Made by a program: the position numbers and the translations under genes. Positions 24,149-36,690 of a stretch of DNA of 64,000 bases are shown here, piece by piece. The DNA lies in NCBI GenBank assembly GCA_005408345.1, contig SEMN01000321.1, positions 186,001 through 250,000 on the forward strand, written 5' to 3'. Position 1 is the stretch's first letter. The number at the start of each line of letters is the position of its first letter. The notes beneath the pieces were generated by a model. The model was not told the DNA's origin. It made no database searches and was given only the letters and a program-made list of their open reading frames with translations. Source of the DNA: Macquaria australasica. Its lineage: Eukaryota > Chordata > Actinopteri > Centrarchiformes > Percichthyidae.

Positions 24149-25534
24149 GCGGAGTGGGCGAGCGAGTGAGAATAACAGTGTGAGCCACAGAGCGGGCGGG
24201 CGAGGCTGAAAACTGTGTCATGGGAAAGAGAGAGAGAGAGAGAGCAGGAGATGAGGAGTGAGACAGAGATGGATGTCTGCAGCTCTCTGCCTGAAAAATA
24301 TGAAGAAAACAACAGAGAGGAAAACAATAAGAGAGAAAGTAAGAGATGGGAACATTTTTCCAGAGGGTCTTGTTATATAGAAACTCTGTGTGTGTGTGTG
24401 TGTTTGTGTGTTTTGGGCTGTGGAGCGTGCAGTGTGCAGTCTGAAACAATCTCTCTCTCTCAGTAGGTTTCTGTCCAAAACGTCTGCCCGAAATTCTCTG
24501 AGAAATCCCAAAATGTGAATCAGTGTGTTTCCATCGACTGCTGTTGTGTGAATATTCTCTGGATGGATTGCACGATTAAATAAAGACAACCACACAATAA
24601 CTCCTCTATAACAATATTCAGACGTACTGTAGCATTCAGTGCTGCATCTTAACACAGCTAATGTTATTTTCATGAATGGATTCTCCTCTGCACACTGTGG
24701 TGTTTGTTCTCTGCCGCCCTGGTGTACATTCTTTATAAATTACTGTTTTCTGAGGTTTTCTGGTGGAGTGGAGGAATGTAACAGCAGATGGAAGCTGCTG
24801 GAAATGAAATTAGCACAAGGCAAAGTGAAAGCAGGAAGCAGCAGCAGTTTCATTCAATGGAAAAATCAGTTTCAACCTTTATCACAGCTGCAGCCAACAT
24901 GTAGCCATACCTGCACAAACACACCTGCATACATGTGCCTGCAGTGTCTACCTGTGACCTGTCCAATCCTCTTAATTGTGTCCACTTTTCCTGCATTTAA
25001 GTGTTTTAATGCACAAATTCAAAATTCAACTAAAACCCTCTGTCACACTGCTTCTTCTTCTTTGAGCAAGAAACACATTCGGCCAACCCTAATGTTTCCT
25101 TTCTTGTATTTATTCTTCTTTCCGTTGACTCTGACTCGACTAAAAGATGTTAAGTTGATTCAAAAGTCTACATTCATGTGCAGCTGAATGTCCTGATGTA
25201 ACTACTGAATGTAAACAGCGTTTTGCAGTTGACTCTCCATGTGTTGCTGGATGTCAGAGCTCCTGACGCTCCTGGTAGCTGACCAACACAAACAGATTAT
25301 CACAGGTCATCAGGTGCATCCCGGTGTGTATACGTACGTCAGCATGTGTTTGGAAGAAAAAGCCCCCGAAAGCCGATGCAACACCGTTTAATTACAACTC
25401 TCAGGCCGAGCTGAATCAGACCTGCAGCAAAAGGTGACAGTGACTAATACTAACAGTGGAGACTGCAGGTGATTTCTTACTCTCTGTAGAGTCAAGAGTC
25501 TGAACAGTCTCTGAGGAAACTGCTTCGGTGCAGT
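23831..25534. other. no gene seen; GT/GA tracts and old repeat
   Basis: Compound GT/GA repeats lie at 24110-24150 and 24228-24244, and a GT tract at 24389-24403. GTTTGTTCTCTGCCGCCCTG near 24702 is a common fish repeat fragment. The 182-codon frame at 24639-25187 is the longest in the window but has no domain, no splice support and AT-rich third positions. Confidence 0.5.
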
Positions 25535-25690
25535 ACTTTTTGTTTAAGGGTCAGACGAAGATTGTGGTTATGGGTAAGCAAAGATCGCCTCTATAGTTAA
25601 ACAAAAGCAAAGTGGATCTTGGTCTCAGGTGTTGAAGTCACGCTTTGTACACAAGTCGTCCACCCTGACATGAACTTGACATGACAAAAA
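25535..25690. repeat. fragment of the dispersed AACCATGATCTTT-type repeat
   Basis: GAAGATTGTGGTTATGGGTAAG and GTTGAAGTCACGCTTTGTAC fit the reverse orientation of the family described at 20205-20350. Diverged. Confidence 0.3.
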
Positions 25691-26229
25691 CTTGCCACAA
25701 GCTCCATTCGGACGGGATCAACATTAACTGCGTTCCTCTGTAATAAAAGTCACTGTTCTGGACGGCATTTTAACCATTGTGAAATTACAGGATGTGGTCT
25801 GTAATAGATGTAGATGTTCTGCAGGACAAAGCCAAAAGAGAAAGACAAAACCCTCCCATAGAAAAAAAGACACTTCAGAACTTGCCTGAGAATCGTCACA
25901 TTTTTAAGTTTTCTTCAGTATCACAGTAATCCAGTAATAGTTGACTGTACGTCCATGGCTACACTGTAAACAGGAGCTGCTAATAACTAATCCGGCATAC
26001 CTTTAATGGCCAATTTGCTAAAATGCGAACTTATATAGGCTACAAACACAGGGCTGTAAAGAGAATTTGATGATTTCTGTCATCAGATTGGTTCCCAAAT
26101 AGGCCTATTTGTTGGTGTTGCCATGTTTCCCTCTAAGGTTACCAAAAGCATTTTTGATTCACGCCATTTTCACACAACAGTCAAATTTCACACTGATTAA
26201 AACATTATAATCAAGTAAAAGGACAGCAA

Positions 26230-26400
26230 CTCTGCCCGCGGAAAAAGCTCAGAGATCCAATTAAAATATAAGGACGTCACTGGATTGGATTTAAATGACA
26301 GGAGCACCAGTGAGTTTGCTGAAAAACAGGAGGTTACATAGGTGCCCGGGAGGGGATTAAAATCACAGACCAGCGCAGGTAAAGTTAAAATCACCCCACC
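26230..26400. promoter_or_regulatory. possible conserved regulatory segment
   Basis: Repeat-free block with AGATCCAATTAAAATATAAG, GATTTAAATGACAGG and GGGGATTAAAATCACAG. The mix of TAAT/TTAA cores and GC-rich words resembles deeply conserved vertebrate enhancers. Inference. Confidence 0.3.
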
Positions 26401-26589
26401 TCCCCTAGAGAAATAAATCCAGTCTGAACAAGGCTCCTGACACATGCATGTGCCTTATTATTGCAGCCTGATTGGACAAATCACAGCCTTCTCCACTGCC
26501 TCGTCATCTCTGGCCCAGTTCCCACAGTTCCTCTGGTGTCCAGTCTCTCTGCTGGTTTTAGGACTTGTCCCTCGTCGCTGCACAGGTGC

Positions 26590-26960
26590 ATGTTCACAGT
26601 TCATGCACTGAGAGATGATTTGATACCTCTCCTGTACATCACTCGCCCCGGGCGCTGCACTGTGTTTCCTAGGCTCTCTGGGCTGATATCAGATTAGCCC
26701 TGTCAGACTGCTGCTTTATCAGCCATGCTGTCCGCCAGCCAAACAAATGACAGCAGCCCTCCACACCCGCCGCCGCCTCTCCCTCCGTGACAAACGACAC
26801 GTCAGCCCATCTCCTATCCATCTCTCATCCATCTCATATTGCTGCCAAGGGGTAGATTGTCACACGAATGCCCTTACAGCGGCCGCCAGCCGTGAACACG
26901 GGGCATCCAGGTCGTCGCCTCGGCAGTGTTTTGGCAGTGAGGATGTTACTTTTTGGAGAC
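26590..26960. promoter_or_regulatory. possible conserved regulatory segment
   Basis: GC-balanced, repeat-free sequence including GCTGATATCAGATTAGCCCT, TGCTTTATCAGCCATGC and CAAACAAATGACAGCAGCCC. The short frames across it have no splice sites. It is part of the 26.2-29.9 kb cluster. Confidence 0.3.
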
Positions 26961-27244
26961 TAGCAACAGCAAATGAAACGCTTACATGTGCAGAAAGAAC
27001 TGCAAAAAATCCTGCTGTTATCCGTCTGATGAACAACACATTCTATGTTTAGATCAACTGTTATTTTCATTTTCCAACGTGCTGCTGTCCTACTTAAATG
27101 GACTGAACTCTTTTTGATGACTGAATAAATCCGTTTGCTCCACTCGTGTCCTATAAAATCACCTCATGAAAAATGTCAAATTACTCGCTAGGTTTGTCTT
27201 GTCTACCTGAGGTCACCTTCTGTTCTCTAATCTGAGTTTTTAAG

Positions 27245-27430
27245 GAGCGGTGACCCGACCAGCCAAAGGCATCGTCTCCAATGCTGATCTCCAAACAGCG
27301 CTAATGCTTGTCAAGTATCCTCCACCTCTGCCCACTTCCAGACAATTAGATAGCGGCCAGAGCATTTACACTAAGTGCTCCAATTATAGCAGAGAGGTGC
27401 TGTGGGTGAGATCAATTATGATCCCGCATG
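27245..27430. promoter_or_regulatory. possible conserved regulatory segment
   Basis: Contains CAGACAATTAGATAGCGG, GCTCCAATTATAGCAGAG and GAGATCAATTATGATCCC: three ATTA/TAAT cores in under 100 bp, each with distinctive flanks. A candidate homeodomain-bound enhancer. Confidence 0.33.
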
Positions 27431-28396
27431 GAGGATGACAACTCGCTTTTCTTTTTGCAACATTTCACTCTCTGCCCTCTGGTTCTGTTTTCTCTTCCCT
27501 CAAGATGAAACTTTACTGGCGTTTGTCGACAGCAGAGGGAGTGAAGGAAACAGCTCAGGAACCTACAAGTAGTGAAACAGTAACAACAACGATGGAGTAG
27601 GATGTAAAGTTTCTGCCGTCAGGTGAAGACCTCCCGACTCTAATCTGAGTAAGTGTCATATTTACACTCTAGCACGGTGCTGAAGAAATTCTACCGACTT
27701 CAAAACTTTAAATTGAGTTTGAAAAAACATACCTCAGGCCTTTACAGACTCTGGACCGTATTACACCTTTTCTAATTCATTCATTTTATAATATTAAGCC
27801 CTCAACTCCCTGCTGTCCCACAGACTATTTGTTTAGAACTGTTCTGTTTTTCTCTTAAGATTAAGTTTCTTTACAGCCATAAAAACCAGAAAACATCCTC
27901 GACTGTATGAACCTGATTAATAAGAGAATCATCATTAAGAAGAGACGCACAAGGACTATAGACGGTTCTCACAAGATCAGCTAAAACTCTCTTCACACTT
28001 ACAAAACATATGAAGAAACACTCCCCTGACTAATGTAGTTGGGTTGTAGTTTTATGAGGAATCTGTTCTACAAAGAAGTACTCCGACTATTGTCTTTTAA
28101 CTTCCTGTCTACACGCGTTGTGTTGATTGACAGCGGCTGCTTGTGATCACCTTGCTCCTGCATTTTAGCAAATATCTGAGCAGTTTTATGATCTAACGTA
28201 CAGCATGAAGGATGGACAGAGCTGGAAGAACATGAGAGACTTTCTTCTACAGCTGATTATTGAATCAGTTCTCCTGCACAGCTCTGAGATCAGCTGCTCA
28301 TCTCACCGTTATAACCAGACTGTGTTTGTGTTTTATTCTGTGTTCATAACAGAAGATGTCTGAGTGCGGCCTTTTAGAACACGTGTTACAATGAAT
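27431..28396. other. no gene seen
   Basis: AT-leaning sequence without recognised repeats, long frames or splice-flanked blocks. Confidence 0.5.
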
Positions 28397-28724
28397 TAGA
28401 GCTGCAAAGATTAGTCGATTAATCTATTAGTTGATGGAAAGGGTTATGTAAAAAATAAATAAAAATAAATGTCAAACGTTAGCTGGTTCCAGCTTCTTAA
28501 ATGTGAGGATTCTTTGTCTTTTCTGACAGTAAATGAATGAGTCTTTGGGTTTTGGACTGTTGGTCGGACAAAAGAAGCAATTTTAAGACATCGTCACTTT
28601 GGGCTCTGGGAAGCTGTGATGAGCATTTTTCACAATGTTTCGACATTTTATAGACTGAACGATTACTTGTGAAAACAATCGACAGAATATCTGATAATGA
28701 AAATAACCGTTAGTTGCAGCCCTA
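28397..28724 (+). mobile_element. full-length non-autonomous hAT element (CTGCAA MITE family)
   Basis: Terminal inverted repeats are TAGAGCTGCAA at the left and TTGCAGCCCTA at the right. Flanking 8-mers CAATGAAT (28389-28396) and CAGTGAGT (28725-28732) agree at six of eight positions, as expected for an aged hAT target duplication. The interior has GCTGGTTCCAGCTTCTTAAA and GGTTTTGGACTGTTGGTCGG. It encodes nothing. It is the reference copy for relics at 4468, 6003, 47395, 50738 and 57237. Confidence 0.75.
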
Positions 28725-28959
28725 CAGTGAGTCACAGTGGAGACACTCTTACAGAAGGAGGAACCTCGGTATGCAGGACTGTTCGGTTAAACACCTGAGC
28801 ATTCGATGATCTGACATTTTAGGAGACACTGCAGGATTTCAGTCAAACGTAATGACAAGCAGCTGTCACTCTCAACACATGTTCAGTGCACTGTGTTTGA
28901 GTTGTATTGGTTTCGTGGATTCACTCACGGCTGTTTAAAACGAATCATTGTAGCCGGTT

Positions 28960-29220
28960 TAAATATTGAACACCTGTAAACACCTAATATTCTTCTCACG
29001 TGCAATATCGATGTATAATAAATTGTGCAATATCAATATTTCCTATGTGCAACACTGTGAATTCAACGTTGAGTCTGTTTACTGTGAAGATGTACATTTG
29101 TAAATTATGAACCGTTTTTATTTATTTATTATATCTGGCTTTTTACTGATGCTTCTTGCTATTGCACTATCCCCTTTGCAAATGTCCCCGCTGTAGGATT
29201 AATAAAGGATTATCTTATCT
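28960..29220 (+). mobile_element. probable non-LTR retrotransposon 3' end
   Basis: AT-rich sequence ending in ATTAATAAAGGATTATCTTA and TCTTATCT units is a 3' tail style common in fish LINEs and SINEs. Upstream GTGCAATATC blocks are duplicated within it (around 29001 and 29024). No coding remnant was identified. Confidence 0.45.
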
Positions 29221-29519
29221 CTTCCTCTGCCGAGACAGACATCACTTCTCAATATTTATGAGGTTTCGTCCTGTAGTTTTTAAAAAAAAATGATCCTTTT
29301 CCTCCTTCTCCTCTTCGTGTCTTTTTATTGTCTCATTTCTTCTCTTCTCGCTCTGTTGAAGTTGAACGCACCATTGTCATGTTTTCATTTTGTTCCTTGT
29401 CTTCCTCTCATGTTTCAGGGTTTTTTTGTTTGCTGTCGAGGCTCAGAGGCTCTTCCTTTTTCTTTTGTTCTTTTTGTTTCCCCCTTCTTATCCTCTGCCG
29501 TCCCCCACCCCCCGCTCCA

Positions 29520-29945
29520 TTAGCGATGCCGTCCTTCTCGCGGCCCACAAGGACTTTGTTGATGGGAGACAAATCCATGTGATTAACAATGATTAAGAAA
29601 CACGCTGGAAAAGTGCGATGAAGCCGTGTGGGACTGGCAACCTTGCCTTTAACGGCTCTCTAATCCAAAGAATTTACAAGCCCAACAGATGGGTAGCCAT
29701 CTACATCCAAGTCACGTTCGGGACAGATTTATCTCTCTGTGTTTCTTGGAAACATATTGAACTGTGCCGGCTCTCCGCAAACACTCTCTTAGCATCTTAC
29801 TGTAGCCGTAAAGGTCAAACTAAAGCTGAAAGCGGCTCATGGACTGAGAAAAGGTTTCTTTCTTTCATCTTTGTTGAACCTTTCAGCTGTTTAACCTTTG
29901 TTTTAGAAGGCGAGTCAATTAAGAACAAACTGTTGTTCATGAAGC
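29520..29945. promoter_or_regulatory. possible conserved regulatory segment
   Basis: Long repeat-free block with GTGATTAACAATGATTAAG, AATGATTAAGAAACACGC, CAGCTGTTTAACC and GAGTCAATTAAGAAC. A plus-strand frame of 117 codons (29618-29971) crosses it but lacks a clear acceptor or donor and has no family signature, so I favour non-coding function. A coding exon is not excluded. Confidence 0.3.
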
Positions 29946-29971
29946 AAAGCCAAACGTCTCAGAGGGGATAA

Positions 29972-31050
29972 AAGCTCAGTCCAGTTACACTTTACTACAA
30001 AACAGTTCAATTACAGGTACAAAAATCATGAAAATATGTTGAGAATAGGGGCCCAGACACTCAGCAGATAGTCTTTAAAATATATGTTTACTGACACGCT
30101 GTCTAAATTTGAAGAAGTGCATGTATTATATGGTAACATTTACAACCTACAAAACACCCGAGACTACTTAAACTACTAAATGGTCCCAAGACATTTATTC
30201 CATCAGTCTAAACGTTGGTTAAATAGGAAAGATAAAACAGATAGACATACAGCAAGTGAAAATAACAGAACAATTTAATGGATTTCAGGGTAGAGGAATT
30301 AGTTTAGTTCATTAATAAGCTATAAGCATAATAATAAAACATTAGTGAGGCTCCTCAGATGGAAAAAGGTAAAATCATATGAAGATTATTATTTTCATTT
30401 GTACATGAAGGACCTCCCTAATTTATCAGTACGCAGCTTTGTTTCCTGATTTATTCATTCAGACAGCAGTGTAACTCCAGTGCAATTACAGCTTTATTAA
30501 TTTTGTTCTGGGAGATTCAGTAGGTGTTAATTTGAAGTAGGAGGTACAAAAAAGATGGACGGCTCTCCGTCACACAGACATCAACGTCAAACTCTCCTGT
30601 ACTTGATCGGATGAATGTGCCATGCAGTCACACAACTATTAGATCAGGTAGCTTCATTTAGATCAAGACCTCAGCGACCTGACAGCAACAAGCATTTACA
30701 ACCAGGCCTAAAATACAACGACACCAGTCAACAAATAAAGAGCAAACAAACTACAAAAATAATTAAAACCAGTTAGAGGAGTCGTTAAAACATCAGATAA
30801 TGAAGCTTTAAAATCTCCAAGGGCTGATTTTCAAACTAAAAGCGAGGGTCCAGTTTTGTTTTCCAATATTTGTATGAAGTGTTTCACTATCTGTATGAAA
30901 AAAAAACAGCTATGAAGTCAGTATTTTGAGCTACACAGTGTGTTCCTGCCCTGTGGCCCAGACAACAAGAAGGATGGACAAAACTGCATCAATAAGACGC
31001 AGCAGGTCGTAAAAAGCAAAACATGCAATGTTCCTTTAACTGGGTGAATG
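29972..31050. other. no gene seen
   Basis: AT-rich sequence with no recognised repeats or exon-like blocks. Confidence 0.5.
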
Positions 31051-31168
<118 letters not shown>

Positions 31169-31251
31169 GGGGAGAATATGGCTGTGTTTGTGTTTATTGA
31201 GGTCATTTTCAATTTGCTGTTGGAGAGTTTTTGCCCCGAGGACATGTAAAA

Positions 31252-31283
<32 letters not shown>

Positions 31284-31492
31284 AGTGGGAAGTGGATGAG
31301 GGCCGCGTGTGTGTATGTGTAGGTGTCACTCATCACTGCTCAGCAGCCTGATAGGATCCTGTCAGTCAATCTGTCTCCCCTGGCGACCGAGGGCTTCATC
31401 CCGCCTCCCAATCTAAACTTCACTCCTCCAGTAATTTATTCTCTCTCTGTGTGTTTCTCTCTCTCTCTCTCTCTCTGACTTCAGATAAAATG

Positions 31493-31865
31493 TTAGAAAA
31501 GTGTAAAGAAAGAAGTGAGGAGAAGTAGAGAGAGGAGGATAAAGGAAGATGAAGGAATTGAAAGAGGGAGGAGAGTAGAGGAAGGAGGGCAAGAGAAGAA
31601 GTAATGAAGAAGTGATGATATAAAGGGATGACAAGAGAGAAAGAGGTAAAGTGAGAGCAGGAAGAGGGAAGAGAGAGGAGGGGAGGAAGAAAGGGAGAAA
31701 AAAGGGGGTGACAAGAGGATAGGGAGGGAGGAAGAAATGAGGTGAGAAAAGAGGAAGCAGAAACGGAAAAGAGCTAGGGCGGGAGGAGAAGAGGGGGAGA
31801 GATGATGATGATGAGGAAAGGTAAGAAAGGAAGGAAGACAAATAAAGGGAAGGGAGGAGGCAGAG
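31493..31865 (+). repeat. long purine-rich tract
   Basis: For about 370 bp the plus strand is overwhelmingly A and G (for example GAAAGAAGTGAGGAGAAG, GGAGGAAGAAAGGGAG), with occasional T and C. The complementary strand yields frames of 142-144 Ser/Leu/Pro-rich codons that are artefacts. It follows a CT tract at 31456-31477, so strand asymmetry flips within about 20 bp. Confidence 0.85.
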
Positions 31866-34221
31866 TGGCTGAAATCAGTGATGGATGACACCTTAAAACT
31901 GTTGCACACAAACACACACAGCAACATGGCAGCTTCAGCTGTGAAGAGGCCTCACTCTCTGTGTGTGTGTTGGATTCACACACACCCGATAATGATTCAC
32001 ACCGTCAACTGACAGCTGACTGTGATTCATGCAGACACTAACAGAGACGGAAACAAGAAGAAAAGACTAGAAGCCACATCAGCAGCAGCGCCCCTGTGAG
32101 GCCAAAATCATCATTACAAACAAATAAAATGTCGGGTGAATGAAGTTTGTCCGGAGGGTGGAGCCACAGGAAAAGTCCTGTTACTTAAATCAGATGGGTT
32201 TATCATCAGACTAAGCTGGGTTTGTCAGGCTCAGCTGTGCTTTGAGCTGAATACTAATGTAGCATGCTAACATCCGCACGCCTACAACTAGCATGTTAAC
32301 ATGCAACTGAAAAGCTATTGGATGTGAACATATTGACATTTAGCATGTTATACTTAAGGCAGATCTACAGTGGTGCGTTTAAGGATAACAGAGCCTGCAC
32401 ACAAAGCTGCCAGACACGTCTCCTCACAAATGCGACTACACGTCGGAGCTACAGAGCCGGTGGAGACGACATGAAGCATGAAAGACTGCTCAGCGCCATC
32501 ATTGTTCTGTCCCAGAAACACAACTACAGCGACTGTACAGGAATAGTCTCTTACTCAGTAATGAGTCGAGGCGAAAGAGAAGTTACCTGGATGTAACTCT
32601 ATAAATAAGTGAAGTAAATGAAAGACTGTAAACACAGTTACTGTGGGGAATCTTATTAAAGCATAATATGGTCTGATTACTACGTCTGCTGTTGTGGTGG
32701 TGCCATTAACCAATAAAATTAGATAAACCAAAGCCTAAGCTGCAGGTACGTATGCCGCTTTAGTCAAGGAGAAATCCAGCTTTAGTATGTCAGCATGCTA
32801 ATGTTAGCATTGCATTCACATGCTCACAGTTAGCAAGGTGAACGGCATCCAGCGTCACTGATAGCAACAAAACTCAGAGACTTAAACACATAACTCTAAT
32901 ATGCTCAGTAGTTATAGGAGAACACACAATATTTTTAGGTCAGTGTGTTAATAATTTGATCACCACACAATCAGCTGAGTGGACAGATTGATCCTGATTG
33001 ATACTCCTGATTCTGGTCTCTGAACTAAATCTACGAGACAAGGTTGAAATCTGGACTGAAAAAAAAAAGATGCAACAGGAAGAAACAACAAGTTCTGGCA
33101 GCAAGACTCAGCCAGGGTGTTCTGTTATCATGTGTGTGTGTGCGTAAAAACTTGGCAAAGCTTTTAACACGTTTCCATGACATTCTTGAAGAGTGCAACT
33201 TTCATTCAGCTCGGTCTCACCCTCCTACGCCGTCATGTCCTGGTGCTAATGAATGTCTCAGCGTCAAGACAGACACACACACACACACACAAACAGAAGC
33301 CATTTGTTTCCGTGCCAAAGCCTCCCACTCTTTTATAGACACTTGCAGTCAAACATGGACATTAACACTATTAGACAGACATATCTGAGAAAAGCACACA
33401 CACGAAAAACTAAAAACCAAACGATAATATTTCAGTCACCATCTGAAGAGAAAATAAAACCCTTCACAGTTCTGTCTTCTCGCTGCTGATTAAGCTCCAG
33501 AGTGGTGAAATCACAGCCTGATGAGCTCCACAGACGCAGCAGTTTAACATATTTATGAGCTCTGATCAAACAACAGTGGAAGGAGCTCAATTTATTCTGC
33601 TAATAAAGTCAGTTAAAATTTTACAGCACACACACACACATGTTGGTGTGGATAATATGACCATAATCAATACACCATGAGCCACTGTGGACAATGTGGT
33701 ACAACAGCAAAACTTCTTCATGGCAACATAGGATTTGCAGGATTTCTTCACCAGTGTGATGTTTATTTTACTCATGTAATTTATTTATATTAAACCAACA
33801 ACAGACATTTACATCTGGTTCTCTGATCTATTTCTCAATTTAAATTCCAAAAAATGCTTCCTATCACAATAAATTGATATCATGATATAAAATTGTAGAC
33901 TCTTTTCTCTGTATACTCAGAGGAAAGTCTGACCGTTGATGACAGTTTCACAGTTTCATCCGAACAGAGAAAAAGAGGTTGATTGACAGCTGACAACATT
34001 CATCACACACACCTACTCATTGTCAGCTGTGCCCGTCATATCTTACTTATGTCTTGTTTTCTCTCTCTCTCTTTTCACACACACTGTTGAACCCTCCACC
34101 CCGTTACCAAAAAGACAGAACAGCGACTGACCACTGAGAAAACAACAGAGCACTTTGATAATATGGCAGAAATAACAGAACGACTTCCTGCCTGTGATTA
34201 CTGCTATGATTGACGTGTGGC

Positions 34222-34223
<2 letters not shown>
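31866..34223. other. no gene seen; ATGCTAAC-like repeats
   Basis: ATGCTAAC-type pieces at 32255-32350 and 32785-32850 (CAGCATGCTAATGTTAGCAT) belong with the repeat at 11655. AC tracts lie near 33272-33290 and 33629-33640. A 114-codon frame at 33044-33388 crosses one of them and is not credible. Confidence 0.5.

Positions 34224-34275
<52 letters not shown>
34224..34275 (+). repeat. compound (GT)n(GA)n microsatellite
   Basis: About 29 bp of GT followed by about 24 bp of GA, the same GT-to-GA order as at 31054-31164. Confidence 0.95.
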
Positions 34276-34653
34276 AAACATCGGTGGTAAAAAATGACAA
34301 ACCAATTCATCACTGTATAACTGAAAATAAATGTATATATGTAGGATTGAGCAATTAACAAACCTTCAGGTGTTGCTGAAACAGAAAAAAACAACTCCAC
34401 ACATGAAAATGAGACTAAACGTTATGAATGTTCGGCTGTTTGACAGACTATGAACCAGCTATCTGATCCATCCAGGCTGCAAGTGCACCATCTGTTTCTA
34501 CTGCAAGATTTAATAAACCTTAATGAATAAACTCTGAAGAATATAGGAGACTTGTGTAAGGAATAAAATTTGCAAATTAAACGGAACGTGTAGATTGTAG
34601 CTGTAGGCAGAAGTGTCTGATATCTGATAAAAGCCGTGTGGCAGCGGCTCTTT

Positions 34654-34745
34654 TAATTCAATTCAATTGTATTTATATAATCACAACAGATGTTATCTCA
34701 GGGCACTTTTCATATAGAGCAGGTCTAGACCATACTTTTTATATT
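34654..34745 (+). mobile_element. fragment of a common fish repeat (AATTCAATTCAATT type)
   Basis: AATTCAATTCAATTGTATTTA, TTATCTCAGGGCACTTTTCA and AGAGCAGGTCTAGACC match a very widespread fish interspersed repeat. The AT-rich region after it may be its continuation. The family name is not recalled. Confidence 0.55.
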
Positions 34746-35247
34746 ATAATATTATTATAATAAATGCTTCTAAGAAATAATAAATTATTTGTGAGTTTGG
34801 GTGAATTGTGTTTTCTCTCCTACTTTTTCTTCTTCCTCTTACTTACTAATAATTGTTGGCTGCTAATTGTTGCTATGCTAATTAATGCTAATTATTTTTT
34901 TCTAAAACAGTGAAATGACCCTTTAACATTGAGCTCTGTGTGTGTGTGTCTGTGTGTGTGTGTTTCACTGTCTGAAAAACAAAACTTGGTACATGTCTTT
35001 GTCATGTCTTTCCTTTCAGCTGTTGCTTGTTGGTGTATGTATACCGTGAACATGTGTTTACATGTGCACACACATGACAGCCCTCTGGAACATCTGTACA
35101 CCTCTGTATGTGTGTGTGTGCAGTCAGGTTAATTAAGATATTTAAACAACTGGAAGTGAGATGAAGAGAGAGAGCTGCATTAATACTTAACGCTGCTGCC
35201 ATGGCAACGCAGCTTGACTGGCAGTCTGAACAGAAATGAGAAGCTTG

Positions 35248-35249
<2 letters not shown>

Positions 35250-35288
<39 letters not shown>

Positions 35289-35344
35289 TCGCCTCATTCA
35301 TATTGACATCCTGGGCTTCTTTCTTAGAAATCTCTACCTGCCAG

Positions 35345-35393
<49 letters not shown>

Positions 35394-35467
35394 TGAGGTC
35401 AGAGGTCGGACTGTACAGCAGAGGCTGAATCACACACACTACCACACAACAGCTAAATAAGTCATAA

Positions 35468-35509
<42 letters not shown>
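35250..35509. repeat. alternating CA, TG, CA microsatellite triplet
   Basis: (CA)n at 35250-35285, (GT)n at 35347-35392 and (AC)n at 35470-35509, separated by 61 and 77 bp of ordinary sequence. Adjacent tracts are reverse complements, so the middle one could pair with either neighbour. Confidence 0.95.
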
Positions 35510-35512
<3 letters not shown>

Positions 35513-35685
35513 CATAGTGACAATCACAAATGTAATGTAAGACACAAACACAGACGCAGTCCATGCATACATACATAGTAATCACATCATATTTGTATTT
35601 TAGAGTCTCCGACTGCACATTTTGAGGACAAAAAATAGATGTCAGACACATTTAACTTAAATCACACAATTAGGAATAATTTTTT

Positions 35686-35870
35686 AAAGGTGCAGTCAAT
35701 AATTATTCACTCTGTTTTTGCACAAAGTGATGATCATTTTTGTGTGGGGGGGGGGTCAGTGGCTGCTGAGATTTCAATCTTCAGAGGTCCATGTTTTTGT
35801 TGCAAGTGCTGTATTTTCCTGGGAACCATGAACTACCCATGATCCACAACAGAATAAAACTTACATGAAG
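35686..35870. repeat. possible old interspersed repeat
   Basis: AAAGGTGCAGTCAATAATTA, a run of nine G at 35745-35755, and ATGAACTACCCATGATCC have the style of an old fish DNA-transposon fragment. Weak. Confidence 0.25.
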
Positions 35871-36115
35871 GCCACATATGATGTACAGTAGGTAACATTA
35901 CCCATATCATTGATTTTATACAATTTATAACTGCATTCGCCTATTTTTCAAGCCCTGTGTTCGAACAATAGTTTGTATGTTACGATGACAATCAATGACT
36001 ATTCAATCAATAATGCTAACCAGTAAAAAATTGCAGCTGTCAACATCTTACTCTTATAAATAGTCTCTCTTTTTGTTTATCTCAGACCGACACAGAACCA
36101 GTAAATAATTAAAAG

Positions 36116-36116
<1 letters not shown>

Positions 36117-36153
<37 letters not shown>

Positions 36154-36316
36154 CAGTGTGATCCATGGACAGGAGTCATGGTGAAAAATGAAACGGGTAA
36201 TAAAAACTGAGCAAAACTCAGCATCCCCTTGGACAAGCTTCTGTACTCTGTGTGCATGTGCGTGCGTGTGGATCAACCAGCTCCATCTGTCACTCCAGGT
36301 GGCCACTCACACCTGG

Positions 36317-36383
<67 letters not shown>
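36117..36383 (+). repeat. two long CA microsatellites
   Basis: (CA)n at 36117-36152 and a longer (AC)n at 36319-36383, about 32 units. The frame between them shows no exon structure. Confidence 0.95.
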
Positions 36384-36572
36384 ACAGGCTTACAAATGAT
36401 CACTGATCCAGTCTGTGTTCAGCAGTGAGAGGACGAACAGAATTTTCTTGTGAACTCACTTGATCTCTTTACACACTCATTTTGTGTCTTGTTTTTTTGT
36501 CCCTTTACACACACTTGTACACTCGTTCCCTATGTGCATTCACTAATTTCCTTTACACACACTCACTTGCTT

Positions 36573-36690
36573 TCTATTGCGGCGTTCACGTCATCTCGTT
36601 TTCTCCCGTAACTTTGAGTAGCTCGGTGGGAAAACCCGTTCACGTCAGCCTCCGAGTCGGAGATATCAGGAATTTCTGACACCGATGATT
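36573..36690. mobile_element. possible DNA transposon end (TTGCGGCGTTCACGTC)
   Basis: GCGGCGTTCACGTCATCTCG and CCGTTCACGTCAGCC with CCGAGTCGGAG resemble the termini of a fish hAT-like MITE in which GTTCACGTCA recurs. Boundaries unresolved. Confidence 0.3.

Noticed and set aside
24639..25187. Longest open frame in the window (182 codons, plus strand)
   Set aside because: No domain, no splice sites, AT-rich third positions and uneven composition. It overlaps a fish repeat fragment near 24702.
29618..29971. Plus-strand frame of 117 codons
   Set aside because: No acceptor/donor pair and no recognisable family. Listed as a regulatory candidate instead, with the coding option kept open.
31413..31927. 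Minus-strand frames of 142-144 codons
   Set aside because: Direct translation of the purine-rich tract; Ser/Leu/Pro composition only.
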